Below are positions 23,517-32,862 of a stretch of 64,000 nucleotides of DNA, in pieces. The translations under genes and the position numbers were made by a program. How positions within the stretch are numbered: position 1 is the first letter of the stretch; the number at the start of each line of letters is the position of its first letter. Source of the stretch: Novosphingopyxis sp965218915 (GTDB lineage Bacteria; Pseudomonadota; Alphaproteobacteria; Sphingomonadales; Sphingomonadaceae); contig NZ_OZ244708.1 in assembly GCF_965218915.1 (NCBI RefSeq), positions 1,178,001-1,242,000 of the forward strand, read 5' to 3'. A model generated the notes under the pieces. It had not been told where the DNA came from and searched no databases. It saw nothing but the letters and a program-made list of their open reading frames with translations.

Positions 23517-25835
23517 TTATACGCCCAGGTTGCGAAATGCCAGCCGGAACAAAAAGCTGTTGCCGCGCCGCGCATCGCCGATCGCCTCGTAATCGCGCCG
23601 CCAGGTCAGCCCGATGCTCAGGCACTCGTCGTCATAGGCGATGCCGAGGCGGTGGCGGATCGGCTGGAACCCGTCCTGATCGGCGAGCGGATCCTCGTCG
23701 GCATCGGTGAGATCGACGATTGCCGAGCCGAACACCGACCAGTAGCGCGCGAACGCGATCCGGCCCGCGGCGCGCAATTCCTCGCGGTCGCGCAAATCCT
23801 CGATCGACGATGCGATATCGCGGTTGAGCCGCAAATAGCCGATCTGCGCATAGGTCTTGGTCGAACCGATGGTGGCATCGATTTCGTTGCGGCGGATCTT
23901 GAAGCTGTCCTTGTCGAGCCGGTAGCGGTGCGTCAGCCGCACGAAATTCTCGTAGCGGACATCGGTGCGCCCGACGATGTCGGATAGACGCTGTGACAGC
24001 CCCGTCCCGTCAGGGAAGATCACTTCCTCGTTGGACAGCCGATAGCTCTGGCCGATATTGGCTTGTACCGACAGGCTGTCGGTGATCAGCGAATAATCCA
24101 TGCCATAAACGACGCGGTAGCCGTCCTCATACCGGTCGTAACCGGGGAAGCGGTTGAGCGAGAACAGGTTGAGGTCTTCCAGCTCGACCGCGCGAGAATC
24201 CTCGTTGGGCACGTCGAAATTGCTGACCGACGGTGTAGCGACGAATTGCACGCGCGGCGTGATGATCTGCGTGCCGCCGAACGCCTCGCCGATGAACGGC
24301 CAGCTCGCATCGGCCGCGGCGGTGGCGATGAAGCGGCTCTGGAAGCCCTCCTCGCCGCGATAGATCAGCGTGTCGGTGAGATCGTTGTCGCTGCTGTGGT
24401 AGATGTCGCCGCGCGCGAGCAGGCTGAAGGTGAGCAGCTGGCCTAGATCGCTGATCAGGCGCTTGTCCCAGCGCGCCGCGGCGAACGCGCGCTGCGTGTC
24501 CTGTCCCTCGCTACGTCCGATCGCCAGACTGTTCGCCTGCAGCATGATCTTGCCGCCCAGCAGCGGATCGTCGAGCTTGCGGCGATAGTCAATCTCCGGC
24601 AGCGCCAGCGGCACCATGCCCTGGTCGGCATCCACGCGCAGCGTCTGCACCGCCCAGCCGGCAACGCGGAAATAGCTGTTTGCATCGATGCGTTCGGCCT
24701 GCAGGGTCGACCGCAAACGATCGTCTCGGCTGATGTCGTAGCGGCGCAGGAACGTGCGGTCGGTGGCGCGGCGGATCGATCCGCTCAGCGTCCAGTGCTC
24801 GGTCGGCCGCAATTCGCCGCTGGCGTCGAGATAACCGCGAAACTGCTGGCGCGAATCCGCATCGCCGCTGATCGACTGCTGGCGGCTGTAGGTGGCGTAT
24901 CCGGTCACCTGATAGGCGCCCAGTTCGTTGAGTTCGCGGTAGCTGGCGCTGACCATCGGCAGCACCCTGGAATAGATATAGGGCGTGACCACCACATCGC
25001 GATCGGGGCCGAGCGCGATCAGATAGGGCAGCTGCAGCTCGGCACCGTTGTTGTTGGTGTAGCCGATATTGGGCACCAGCAGCCCGCCCTCGGTGCCATT
25101 GCCCAGCGGATGCGACAGGCCGGGCAGCGGGATGATCGGCAGACCGAACAGCTCGATCCGCGCGCCCGAGTAGCTGACGCGGCGGCGGTTCGGATCGTAG
25201 GTGACGCGCACGGCATTGACCTGCCAGCTCGGATCCTTCGGGCAGCCCTTGCTGTCGACCACCGCGCAGGGGGTGTAGGCCGCGCGCTCGAGCTGCACCA
25301 CGCCGTCGTCGAAGCGCTCGCCGCGCACCGCCGCCAACCGCCCGCCTTCCTTCAGCACCAGCAGCAGATTGTCGATCGCGCCGTCGCGCAAGCTGTCGGA
25401 CAGGGTGACCGTGTCGCCATAGGCGATGTCGCCGTTGGGATTGACCGCGCGCACCGCGCCGCTGGCGACGACCTGGCCGCTGCCACGGTCCCAGCGGATC
25501 TGGTCGGCGAAAACCCGGTAGCCATCCCGCGCCAGTTCGACATTGCCGCTGGCGGTAACGACATCGGCGCCGGTATCGTAGCTGAGTTCGTCGGCGGCAA
25601 AACCGACTTCGTCGCTGGACGCCGCATCGGCGGACGCAGGCTTGGATGCGGCAGGCTCTTCGGCAGCGGTCTCGTCCACCGGCCGTTCGACCGGCGGGAT
25701 CGGCTGTTCGGGCGCATCGAACGCGCCTTCTTCCGGCGTCGATTGCTGCGCGGCGACAGGGACGGCGGCGATCAGGCCGAACGCAAGCGCGAGACCGCGC
25801 GCGGCGGCGTGATGTCCCGTCTTGTCGCTTCGCAT
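23517..25835 (-). CDS. lptD: LPS-assembly protein LptD
   Basis: 772-residue outer-membrane beta-barrel that inserts lipopolysaccharide into the outer leaflet with LptE. Signal peptide GLALAFGLIAAVPVAAQ, a Pro/Ala-rich linker, an OstA/LptA-like periplasmic domain (SYDTGADVVTASGNVELARD; GAIDNLLLVLKEGGR), then a barrel rich in alternating strands. Cysteines at TPCAVVDSKGC and near the end (DDECLSI) are candidates for the structural disulfides. ATG at 25835 starts the signal peptide; the open frame further upstream is not secretory. First gene of the lptD-surA-pdxA-rsmA run. Confidence 0.93.
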   Translation of the reverse strand: MRSDKTGHHAAARGLALAFGLIAAVPVAAQQSTPEEGAFDAPEQPIPPVERPVDETAAEEPAASKPASADAASSDEVGFAADELSYDTGADVVTASGNVELARDGYRVFADQIRWDRGSGQVVASGAVRAVNPNGDIAYGDTVTLSDSLRDGAIDNLLLVLKEGGRLAAVRGERFDDGVVQLERAAYTPCAVVDSKGCPKDPSWQVNAVRVTYDPNRRRVSYSGARIELFGLPIIPLPGLSHPLGNGTEGGLLVPNIGYTNNNGAELQLPYLIALGPDRDVVVTPYIYSRVLPMVSASYRELNELGAYQVTGYATYSRQQSISGDADSRQQFRGYLDASGELRPTEHWTLSGSIRRATDRTFLRRYDISRDDRLRSTLQAERIDANSYFRVAGWAVQTLRVDADQGMVPLALPEIDYRRKLDDPLLGGKIMLQANSLAIGRSEGQDTQRAFAAARWDKRLISDLGQLLTFSLLARGDIYHSSDNDLTDTLIYRGEEGFQSRFIATAAADASWPFIGEAFGGTQIITPRVQFVATPSVSNFDVPNEDSRAVELEDLNLFSLNRFPGYDRYEDGYRVVYGMDYSLITDSLSVQANIGQSYRLSNEEVIFPDGTGLSQRLSDIVGRTDVRYENFVRLTHRYRLDKDSFKIRRNEIDATIGSTKTYAQIGYLRLNRDIASSIEDLRDREELRAAGRIAFARYWSVFGSAIVDLTDADEDPLADQDGFQPIRHRLGIAYDDECLSIGLTWRRDYEAIGDARRGNSFLFRLAFRNLGV

Positions 25836-25996
25836 ACCCAAACCCTTTTCGCGCAAACCGGCGCCATTAGCGGCGCCTCTTGCACCAGCCCGCCCGATCC
25901 CGCAATGCGCCAGGTGGAGCAGAAGGTGGAACCGGGGCGGGCGCTGAGCCGTCTGACTCGCATAGCAACTTGAAAAAATAACAAAGGACACAGACC

Positions 25997-27448
25997 TTGA
26001 TCGATATCCGTTTTTCCGCCGACCGCCCGCAAGACGCCGACGTCATCGTCGTTCCGGTGGGCAAGGGCGGCGCCGATGCCGCCTCCATGCCGATCGAGCA
26101 GAGCAAGACGGTGGCGGCCGCGGCCAGTTCGGCGCGCTTCGAGGGCAAGCCCGGTCAGAGCTTTTCGACCTATGCCGAGGAGGGCGGCAAGACCGTGCGC
26201 GTGCTGCTCGTCGGCACCGGCAAGGACAGCTTCGACCGGGCGGGCGGCACCATCGCCGCGCAGCTTTTGACGACCGGCGCGAAGCACGCGGTGCTGATCG
26301 CGGACGGGCTCGACGGCGATGCCGCATCGGACATGGCCTATGGTGCCAAGCTGCGCAGCTGGCGGATCGACACCTATCGCACCACGCTGAAGGACCATGA
26401 AAAGCCCAGCCTCGAGACGCTGACGCTGGCCGGTGCCAAGGACGGCGCGGAGGATCGCTGGACGCGGCTCGGCGCGATCGCCGAGGGCGTGGCCTTCACC
26501 CGCGAGCTGGTGTCCGAGCCCGCCAACATCATCTATCCCGAAAGCTTCGTCGAACGGGCGCGGGCGAAACTGGAGCCGCTCGGCGTCACGTTGCGCGTGC
26601 TCGATGAGCCGGAGATGGAAAAGCTCGGCATGAACGCGCTGCTCGGCGTGTCGCTCGGTTCGGAAAAGCCCGCGCGGCTGCTGGCGCTGGAATATATGGG
26701 CGGCAAGGACGGCGAAAAACCACTCGTCTTCGTCGGCAAGGGCGTGACCTTCGATACCGGCGGCATCTCCCTGAAGCAGCCGCAGGGCATGGAAGACATG
26801 AAGTGGGACATGGGCGGCGCCGGAGCGGTGGCCGGCGCGATGACCGCGATCGCCGGGCGCAAGGCCAAGACCAATGTCGTCGGCATTTGCGGGCTGGTCG
26901 AGAATATGCCCGATGGCCGCGCGATGCGCCCGGGCGACATCGTCACCTCGATGAGCGGCCAGACGATCGAGGTGATCAACACCGACGCCGAGGGCCGACT
27001 GGTGCTGTGCGACGCGTTGCACTGGGCGCAGGAAACCTACCAGCCGGACACGATCGTCGATCTCGCCACGCTGACCGGCGCGATGCTGATTTCGCTCGGC
27101 CATGAGCAGGCCGGTTGTTTCTCCAATAACGATGGCCTAGCCGACCGGCTGATCGCCGCAGGCGAGCAATCGGGCGATCCGTTGTGGCGGCTGCCGCTGG
27201 GCAAGGCCTATGACAAGCTGCTCGACAGCCCGATCGCCGACATGAAGAACGTCGGTCCGCGTTCCGCCGGTTCGATCACCGCCGCGCAGTTCCTGCAGCG
27301 CTTCATCAAGGAGGGCGTGAAATGGGCGCATCTCGACATCGCCGGCATGGCCTGGTCGGACAAGGACGGCCCGGTCTGGGCCAAGGGCGCCACCGGCTTC
27401 GGCGTGCGCCTGCTCGACCGGTTCGTGGCGGACAATTACGAGGGGTAG
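25997..27448 (+). CDS. pepA: Leucyl aminopeptidase (cytosol aminopeptidase, M17)
   Basis: 483-residue hexameric aminopeptidase with two metals. GKGVTFDTGGISLKQ provides ligand Lys and Asp, MKWDMGGAGAVAGAM follows, and the family signature NTDAEGRLVL supplies ligands and the catalytic bicarbonate site. Start: TTG at 25997, with AAAGGA about 8 bases upstream. No ATG occurs before the conserved first strand. Divergent from lptD; followed by holC, a common pairing. Confidence 0.94.
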   Translation: MIDIRFSADRPQDADVIVVPVGKGGADAASMPIEQSKTVAAAASSARFEGKPGQSFSTYAEEGGKTVRVLLVGTGKDSFDRAGGTIAAQLLTTGAKHAVLIADGLDGDAASDMAYGAKLRSWRIDTYRTTLKDHEKPSLETLTLAGAKDGAEDRWTRLGAIAEGVAFTRELVSEPANIIYPESFVERARAKLEPLGVTLRVLDEPEMEKLGMNALLGVSLGSEKPARLLALEYMGGKDGEKPLVFVGKGVTFDTGGISLKQPQGMEDMKWDMGGAGAVAGAMTAIAGRKAKTNVVGICGLVENMPDGRAMRPGDIVTSMSGQTIEVINTDAEGRLVLCDALHWAQETYQPDTIVDLATLTGAMLISLGHEQAGCFSNNDGLADRLIAAGEQSGDPLWRLPLGKAYDKLLDSPIADMKNVGPRSAGSITAAQFLQRFIKEGVKWAHLDIAGMAWSDKDGPVWAKGATGFGVRLLDRFVADNYEG

Positions 27449-27453
27449 TATCT

Positions 27454-27593
27454 TTCTCCCCTCCCGCCTGCGGGAGGGGCCGGGGGTGGGTGCGAACGTT
27501 AGCGAGCTTCAACGAAGCGGTCGCCGGCCGGGCATCGAGCCCGTCTTGTCGATACCCACCCCTAGCCCCTCCCTCAGGAGGGAGGGGGACCAC
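27454..27593. repeat. G+C-rich inverted-repeat element between pepA and holC
   Basis: CTCCCCTCCCGCCTGCGGGA at the left and CCCTCAGGAGGGAGGGGGAC at the right each fold alone; GGGGGTGGGTGCGAACG and CGATACCCACCCC pair across the middle. Similar to 17594-17762 and 29668-29808. Confidence 0.6.
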
Positions 27594-27611
27594 TTTCTTA
27601 AGGGAAGTCCA

Positions 27612-28052
27612 TTGCCCCAGGTCGATTTCTACCAGCTGACCCGCGATCCTGCATCGGCGATCCTGCCGGCGCTGGCGGGCAAGTCGCTGGCCGAGGGGCA
27701 TCGCATGCACATCGCCCACGCCAGTGAGGATGCCCGTGCGGCGCTGTCCGAGGCGCTGTGGAGCGCCGCGCCGGAGAGCTTTCTGGCGCATGGGCAAGCG
27801 GGGCAGTGCGACGAGGCGCGCCAGCCGATCCTGCTCTCCGCGCTGGCGACCGGCGGCAACGGCGCGCAATATTGTGCGATCGCGGATGGCGACTGGCGCG
27901 ATGATGTCGATGGCTACGACCGCATCTTCTTCCTGTTCGAGCCGGACAAGGTGGAGGCCGCGCGCACCGTCTGGAAAGCGCTATCGGCCAAGGATGGCTG
28001 GCAATGCCATTACTGGAAGCAGGACGGTGGCCGCTGGGCCCGCGCGGCTTAA
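27612..28052 (+). CDS. holC: DNA polymerase III chi subunit
   Basis: 146 residues. Chi links the clamp-loader psi subunit to single-stranded-DNA-binding protein. It begins PQVDFYQLTRDPASAILPAL and contains FLAHGQAG, PILLSALATGGNGAQYCAIA and YDRIFFLFEPDKVEAARTVW, the family core. Start: TTG at 27612, placed 5 bases after AAGGGAAG. Any longer start would run through the repeat element. The pepA-holC order is conserved in many proteobacteria. Confidence 0.9.
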   Translation: MPQVDFYQLTRDPASAILPALAGKSLAEGHRMHIAHASEDARAALSEALWSAAPESFLAHGQAGQCDEARQPILLSALATGGNGAQYCAIADGDWRDDVDGYDRIFFLFEPDKVEAARTVWKALSAKDGWQCHYWKQDGGRWARAA

Positions 28053-28138
28053 CGTCCCTCCCTTGCCTCATGCGCGCGTGGGCGCTAGGGGCGCGCACAA
28101 ACACCGAACACATCCCCCTAAATCCTCAGGAGCTCATC

Positions 28139-28561
28139 ATGGCGGTTACCCGCACCTTTTCGATCATCAAGCCCGACGCCACGCGCCGCAACATCACCGG
28201 CGCGGTTACCAAGATGCTGGAGGAGGCCGGCCTTCGCGTCGTCGCCTCCAAGCGCATCCGGATGACCGAGGAACAGGCCAAGGGCTTCTACGCCGTCCAT
28301 GCCGAGCGCCCCTTCTACGGCGAGCTGGTCGATTTCATGATGAGCGGCCCCGTCGTGGTGCAGGTGCTCGAGGGCGAGGATGCGGTGAAGCGCAACCGCG
28401 ACGTGATGGGCGCGACCAACCCTGCCGACGCCGAGCCCGGCACCATCCGCAAGGAACTGGCCGAAAGCATCGAGGCGAACACGGTCCACGGCTCGGACAG
28501 CGAGGAAAATGCCGCGAACGAGATCAAGTTCTTCTTCGTGGACGACGAAATCGTCGGCTGA
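28139..28561 (+). CDS. ndk: Nucleoside diphosphate kinase
   Basis: 140 residues. Transfers the terminal phosphate from ATP to other (d)NDPs through a phosphohistidine. TFSIIKPDATRRNITGAV opens the fold; the active His lies in NTVHGSDSEENA; NPADAEPGTIRKEL is the Kpn-loop/C-terminal region. ATG at 28139 follows AGGAG by 6 bases. Ends before a palindromic element that may terminate transcription. Confidence 0.96.
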   Translation: MAVTRTFSIIKPDATRRNITGAVTKMLEEAGLRVVASKRIRMTEEQAKGFYAVHAERPFYGELVDFMMSGPVVVQVLEGEDAVKRNRDVMGATNPADAEPGTIRKELAESIEANTVHGSDSEENAANEIKFFFVDDEIVG

Positions 28562-28611
28562 ACGAGACGTACCAGTTAAAATCCATCAATGGGTTTTCAT
28601 GCTATGGTTCT

Positions 28612-28686
28612 GCGCTCCTGCGAAAGCAGGAGCCTTAGGGCCCAATAGCGCTTCCGAACCCTGGGCTCCTGCTTGCGCGGGAGCGC
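28612..28686. repeat. Palindromic element between convergent ndk and purN
   Basis: GCGCTCCTGCGAAAGCAGGA and CTCCTGCTTGCGCGGGAGCG are outward-related arms with small internal hairpins around CCTTAGGGCCC. Its place between convergent genes fits a two-way terminator. Confidence 0.6.
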
Positions 28687-28698
28687 TACGGAGGGGGC

Positions 28699-29664
28699 TT
28701 AAAACTCCTCCGCGGCGTCCATCAGTTTGGTGAGCCGCTTCGGCGCCACCGCGCGCCAGCTTTTCTCCAGCCAGCCGCGCACATGCGCCCAGTCGACTTG
28801 CGGACGGTCGAGCCTGAGCGCGATCCAGCCGCTCGCGCCATAATAAGCCGGGCGATAATAAAGCTCGGGCTCGGCATCGATCAGTGCCGCCATTTCGTCC
28901 GGCCCGCTGGTCTTGGCGAGCAGCGCTACCGCATCCTCGCCATGATGGCGCACCGAGACATAGGCGAAGAATTTACCGGAGCTTTCGCCGCCGACGCGCC
29001 AGCCGGGCGAACCATGCGATTCGCGGGCGCTCGTTTCGGGCAGCGTCAGCGCCAGCTCGCCGACCTTGGCGACGATCCATTCCGGATCGGAAAAGCGCCC
29101 GACATAGGCGGCCAGCGTACGCGGATAGAGCTGATGCTCGGCGATCAGCACGCGCGCGGCGAGGGTATCGGCATCGTCGCCCGGCAGGACCGCGACCGGG
29201 GTCTGCGCCAGCACCGGGCCGTCGTCGAGCTCGGTGGTCACCAGATGCACCGAACAGCCGCCATGACTGTCGCCCGCCGCCAGCGCGCGCTCATGCGTGT
29301 GCAGCCCCTTATATTGCGGCAGCAGCGAGGGGTGGATGTTGAGCATCCGGCCCTGCCAGCTCTGCACGAACGGCTCGCTGAGGATGCGCATATAACCGGC
29401 CAGCGCGATATAATCGGCGCCCGCCCCGCGCACCGCCTCGTCCATCAGCGCATCGTGATCGGCGCGGGCGAGCCCCTTGTGCGGCTGGGCGAATGTGGCG
29501 ATGCCTTCGGCCGCGGCCAGTTTGAGCCCGCCCGCACCCGGATCGTTCGAGGCGACGAGGACGATCTCGTACGGGCAGTCGTCGGCCTTTGCGGCATAGA
29601 GCAGCGCCGCCATGTTCGAGCCCCGGCCCGATAGGAGGACGGCGATTTTGGCCTTGCCGGGCAT
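28699..29664 (-). CDS. purN: Phosphoribosylglycinamide formyltransferase fused to a YjbR/MmcQ-like domain
   Basis: Residues 1 to about 200 are PurN, which formylates GAR with 10-formyl-THF in purine synthesis: VLLSGRGSNMAALL, GYMRILSEPFV, the active NIHPSLLPQYKG and GGCSVHLVTTELDDGPVLAQ. Residues about 210-321 are a second module of the YjbR/MmcQ (DUF419) type: LALTLPETSARESHGSPGWR, KFFAYVSV, SGPDEMAALID and PAYYGASGWIALRL. Typical PurN ends near residue 190-220, so this is a fusion, without a stop or frame break between parts. ATG at 29664. Downstream of purM, separated by a 147-base repeat element. Confidence 0.9.
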   Translation of the reverse strand: MPGKAKIAVLLSGRGSNMAALLYAAKADDCPYEIVLVASNDPGAGGLKLAAAEGIATFAQPHKGLARADHDALMDEAVRGAGADYIALAGYMRILSEPFVQSWQGRMLNIHPSLLPQYKGLHTHERALAAGDSHGGCSVHLVTTELDDGPVLAQTPVAVLPGDDADTLAARVLIAEHQLYPRTLAAYVGRFSDPEWIVAKVGELALTLPETSARESHGSPGWRVGGESSGKFFAYVSVRHHGEDAVALLAKTSGPDEMAALIDAEPELYYRPAYYGASGWIALRLDRPQVDWAHVRGWLEKSWRAVAPKRLTKLMDAAEEF

Positions 29665-29667
29665 CAA

Positions 29668-29808
29668 ATCCTCCCCGGAACGGGGAGGGGGACCGCCGCG
29701 AAGCGGTGGTGGAGGGGCCGGGGCGTAAGCCTCCGGAGGTAGCACGTCGGCCCCTCCGTCACGCTGCCTGACGGCACCGCGCCACCTCCCCGTTCCGGGG
29801 AGGATTCG
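29668..29808. repeat. Inverted-repeat element between purM and purN
   Basis: Outer arms AATCCTCCCCGGAACGGGGA and TCCCCGTTCCGGGGAGGATT are near-perfect complements, enclosing smaller stems (GGACCGCCGCGAAGCGGTGG). It lies inside what is probably one purM-purN transcript. Confidence 0.7.
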
Positions 29809-29811
29809 AGC

Positions 29812-30918
29812 TCACGCATCATGGCATGCTTCCCAGTCGGCGCCGGCGCCCCAGTCGCCGCGCGCGCCGCCGATGCGGCAGCCGCGCGTGCCCGCGGCGA
29901 TGCGGCCGATGGCGTGGACGGTATCGCCCGCCGCCTCCAGCGCCTCGCGAACCCTCCGCGCCTGATCCTCGCGCACGATCACCGCCATGCCGATGCCGCA
30001 GTTGAAGGTGCGCGCCATCTCGCCCGGATCGATCGCGCCTTCGCTCTGCAGGAACGCCATCAGCGCGGGCTGGTCCCACGTCCCGGCGTCGATCAGCGCG
30101 CGGCAGCCATCGGGCAAGATGCGCGGGATATTTTCCAGCAAGCCGCCGCCGGTGACATGCGCCAGCCCGTGAATGCGGCCCGCGCGCAGCAGCGGCAGCA
30201 GCGCCTTCACGTAAATCCGCGTGGGCTCGATCAGCGCGTCCAGCAGGTTGCGTGTGTCGTCAAACGGTGGAGGCGTATCCAGCGCCCAGCCTTTGTCCGC
30301 GGCCAGCCTGCGCACCAGCGAGAAGCCGTTGCTATGCACGCCCGAGCTTGCCAGCCCCAGGATGATGTCGCCCGGCGATATCGCCTCGCCGGTCAACTGC
30401 TCGCCGCGCTCGACCGCGCCGACGGAGAAGCCCGCCAGATCATAATCGCCCGGGCCGTACATCCCCGGCATCTCCGCCGTCTCGCCGCCGATCAGAGCGC
30501 AGCCGGCCTGCTTGCAGCCCTCGGCGATCCCGGCGACCACGCGCTCGGCCACGCCATGGTCGAGCTTTCCGGTTGCGAAATAATCCAGGAAGAACAGCGG
30601 CTCCGCGCCCTGCACGATCAGATCGTTGACGCACATTGCCACCAAGTCGATGCCGATCGCGTCGTGCCGGTCGTGGTCGATGGCGAGCTTCACCTTGGTG
30701 CCCACGCCGTCGTTCGCGGCGACCAGCAGCGGGTCCCTGAACCCGGCCGCCTTGGGATCGAAAAACCCGCCGAAGCCACCCAGGTTCGCATCCGCGCCGG
30801 GCCGTGCGGTGGCGCGGGCCAGCGGGGCGATGGCCTTGACCAGCGCATTGCCCGCCGCGATCGACACGCCGGATTGCTCGTAGCTATAGGGTTCGCGATT
30901 TGAGTGTTTGGGGTCCAT
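29812..30918 (-). CDS. purM: Phosphoribosylformylglycinamidine cyclo-ligase (AIR synthetase)
   Basis: 368 residues. ATP-dependent ring closure of FGAM to AIR in purine synthesis. The family start YSYEQSGVSIAAGNALVKAI, the NDGVGTKVKLA substrate loop, MCVNDLIVQGAEPLFFLDYF, CALIGGETAEMPGMY and LASSGVHSNGFSLVRR are present. ATG at 30918 opens MDPKHSNREPYSY; further upstream sequence is shadow. Divergent from the DUF2066-like gene with only 61 bases between starts, so their promoters overlap. Confidence 0.95.
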   Translation of the reverse strand: MDPKHSNREPYSYEQSGVSIAAGNALVKAIAPLARATARPGADANLGGFGGFFDPKAAGFRDPLLVAANDGVGTKVKLAIDHDRHDAIGIDLVAMCVNDLIVQGAEPLFFLDYFATGKLDHGVAERVVAGIAEGCKQAGCALIGGETAEMPGMYGPGDYDLAGFSVGAVERGEQLTGEAISPGDIILGLASSGVHSNGFSLVRRLAADKGWALDTPPPFDDTRNLLDALIEPTRIYVKALLPLLRAGRIHGLAHVTGGGLLENIPRILPDGCRALIDAGTWDQPALMAFLQSEGAIDPGEMARTFNCGIGMAVIVREDQARRVREALEAAGDTVHAIGRIAAGTRGCRIGGARGDWGAGADWEACHDA

Positions 30919-30979
30919 GCCGACAGCGCTAACCAGATCGCGCTTGGAATTCCATGCTTCTGTCGCCAAAAGAGCGCCG

Positions 30980-32248
30980 ATGACGTTCCGATCCGCCCCC
31001 AGCAAATGGATGATTGCCGCCGCCGCCATGGCGCTCGCGGGCTCTTCCGCGCTCGTCTATGCGCAGATCGAGGGGCCGGAGCGCGGTGTGCCGCCGATCG
31101 CCTCGACCGGCGATTTCGAGGTGAGCGGGGTCGAGGTCAATGTCACCGGCAAGGATGCCGAGGACGCGCGCCGCAATGGCTGGATGGAGGCGCAGCGCCT
31201 CGCCTGGGCCCAATTATGGGCGCGCACGCATGGGGGGCAAAAGGCGAGTCTGCCCGATTCGCGGCTGAACGACATGGTCTCCGCGATCGTGGTCGAGGAT
31301 GAGGAGATCGGCCCGCGGCGCTATGTCGCGCGGCTGGGCGTGGTGTTCGACCGCGCGCGCGCCGGGCAGCTCCTCGGGGTCAGCGGTTCGATCACGCGCT
31401 CGGCGCCGCTGATGATCATTCCGGTCACCGTCAATGCCGGCGCGCCGATGGTGTATGAGCAGCAGACCGACTGGCAGCGCGCCTGGGCCCGCTATCGCAC
31501 CGCCGAGAGCACGATCGATTATATCCGGCCGCAGGGCGGCGGCGGCGATTCGCTGGTGCTGACCGCCGGGCAGATCGACCGGCGCGGGCGCATCTGGTGG
31601 CGTATCTTGCTGGATCAGTTCGGCGCGGCCGATATCCTGATCCCCGTGGTCAAGGTCGAGCGGCAATGGCCGGGCGGGCCGGTCAAGGCGACCTTCACCG
31701 CGCGCTATGGCCCCGACAACCGATATCTGGACGCGTTCGCGCTGCGTACGACCGGCCCGGCCGGCATCCCCAAGATGATGGACGAGGGCGTGCGCCGGGT
31801 GAACGAAATCTATCAACGCGCGCTATCGGGCGGATTGCTCGCCCCAGACAAGTCGCTGATTTTGCAACAGCCGATCGACGAGAGCGAACTGACCGATGTC
31901 GAGGAACCGGCCATGGCCGCCGACAGTGGCCCGCGTCTGCCCGACGATTACGTCCCCTCGGTCGCCCCGAGCCTCTCCGGCCCGGGCACCGAGCCAAGCG
32001 CGCCCGCCGCGATCCAGAGCTTCAACGTCCAGTTCGCCACGCCCGACGCGTCCGCGGTCACCGCGACCGAATCGGCGGTGCGGTCGGCCAGCGGTGTGCA
32101 GGCGGCGATCACCTCCAGCCTGGCGTTGGGCGGCACATCGGTGATGCGCGTGACGTTCGCCGGGGACCGCGATGCGCTGCGCGCGGCGCTGTCGGCGCGT
32201 GGTTTCACCGTGTCCGATGCCAGCGGTGCGCTGCGGATCAGCCGCTAG
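30980..32248 (+). CDS. Secreted DUF2066-like protein
   Basis: 422 residues with a signal peptide (SKWMIAAAAMALAGSSALVYAQ). The core fits DUF2066: an alternating helix/strand opening (EVNVTGKDAEDARRNGWMEA, AWAQLWARTHGG), YVARLGVVFDRARAGQLLG, then SAPLMIIPVTVNAGAPMVYE. A Pro/Ser/Ala-rich linker leads to a small C-terminal domain that resembles a compact alpha/beta fold (SFNVQFATPDASAVTATES ... FTVSDASGALRI). Function unknown. In other proteobacteria DUF2066 genes also sit between purM and hda, as here. Confidence 0.68.
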   Translation: MTFRSAPSKWMIAAAAMALAGSSALVYAQIEGPERGVPPIASTGDFEVSGVEVNVTGKDAEDARRNGWMEAQRLAWAQLWARTHGGQKASLPDSRLNDMVSAIVVEDEEIGPRRYVARLGVVFDRARAGQLLGVSGSITRSAPLMIIPVTVNAGAPMVYEQQTDWQRAWARYRTAESTIDYIRPQGGGGDSLVLTAGQIDRRGRIWWRILLDQFGAADILIPVVKVERQWPGGPVKATFTARYGPDNRYLDAFALRTTGPAGIPKMMDEGVRRVNEIYQRALSGGLLAPDKSLILQQPIDESELTDVEEPAMAADSGPRLPDDYVPSVAPSLSGPGTEPSAPAAIQSFNVQFATPDASAVTATESAVRSASGVQAAITSSLALGGTSVMRVTFAGDRDALRAALSARGFTVSDASGALRISR

Positions 32249-32259
32249 CGCGCGTCGCC

Positions 32260-32862
32260 ATGCGGCAGATCGCGCTTCCCTTCGATTGGTCGAAAAGCGG
32301 CGGCGGCGAGCTGGTCGTCACCGCCGCCAATGAAAGCGCGGCCGGGCTGATCGAGAACCACGGCTATTGGCCGCATGGCGGGGTGATTCTCACCGGTCCC
32401 CCGCGCTCGGGCAAATCGCTGATGGCCGAGCATTTCCGGATCAGTCATGAAGGCGCCGCCATCGACGATGCCGACCGCGCCGAGGACGAGGCTCTGTTCC
32501 ACGCCTGGAACGCGGCCAGGGCGGACGGCAAGCCGCTGCTCATGACCGGACGCACGCCGCCCGGCGAATGGGGCACGGCCTTGCCCGATCTGCGCTCGCG
32601 CCTTGCCGCGATGCAACTCGTCCAACTCGGCGAGCCCGATGACGAGATGCTGGAGGCGCTGCTCAGGCTTCACCTGACGAAGCTTGGAACCGGAGCGACC
32701 GACGAGACGCTATCCTACATCGTCAAACGGATCGACAGGAGCTATGCCGCTACCGAAAGTTTTGCGCGCGAAGCCAATGCCCGCGCGCTCGAACAGGGCG
32801 GGCCGGTCGGCATGAAGCTGGCCCGCGCGATGTTCGATCACCAGAACGAACTGGATATCTGA
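32260..32862 (+). CDS. hdaA: DnaA-related replication regulator Hda/HdaA
   Basis: 200-residue AAA+ protein that, with the DNA polymerase sliding clamp, triggers hydrolysis of DnaA-bound ATP after initiation. The N-terminus MRQIALPFDW contains a clamp-binding motif (QIALPF, residues 3-8). Walker A is GPPRSGKS (about 46-53); a compact Walker B region is AAIDDADRAED; the arginine-finger stretch DLRSRLAAMQLVQLGEPDDE is present. The lid helices end FAREANARALE. Its stop shares one base with the ppk1 start (TGATG), so dosage of the two proteins is linked. Confidence 0.86.
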   Translation: MRQIALPFDWSKSGGGELVVTAANESAAGLIENHGYWPHGGVILTGPPRSGKSLMAEHFRISHEGAAIDDADRAEDEALFHAWNAARADGKPLLMTGRTPPGEWGTALPDLRSRLAAMQLVQLGEPDDEMLEALLRLHLTKLGTGATDETLSYIVKRIDRSYAATESFAREANARALEQGGPVGMKLARAMFDHQNELDI

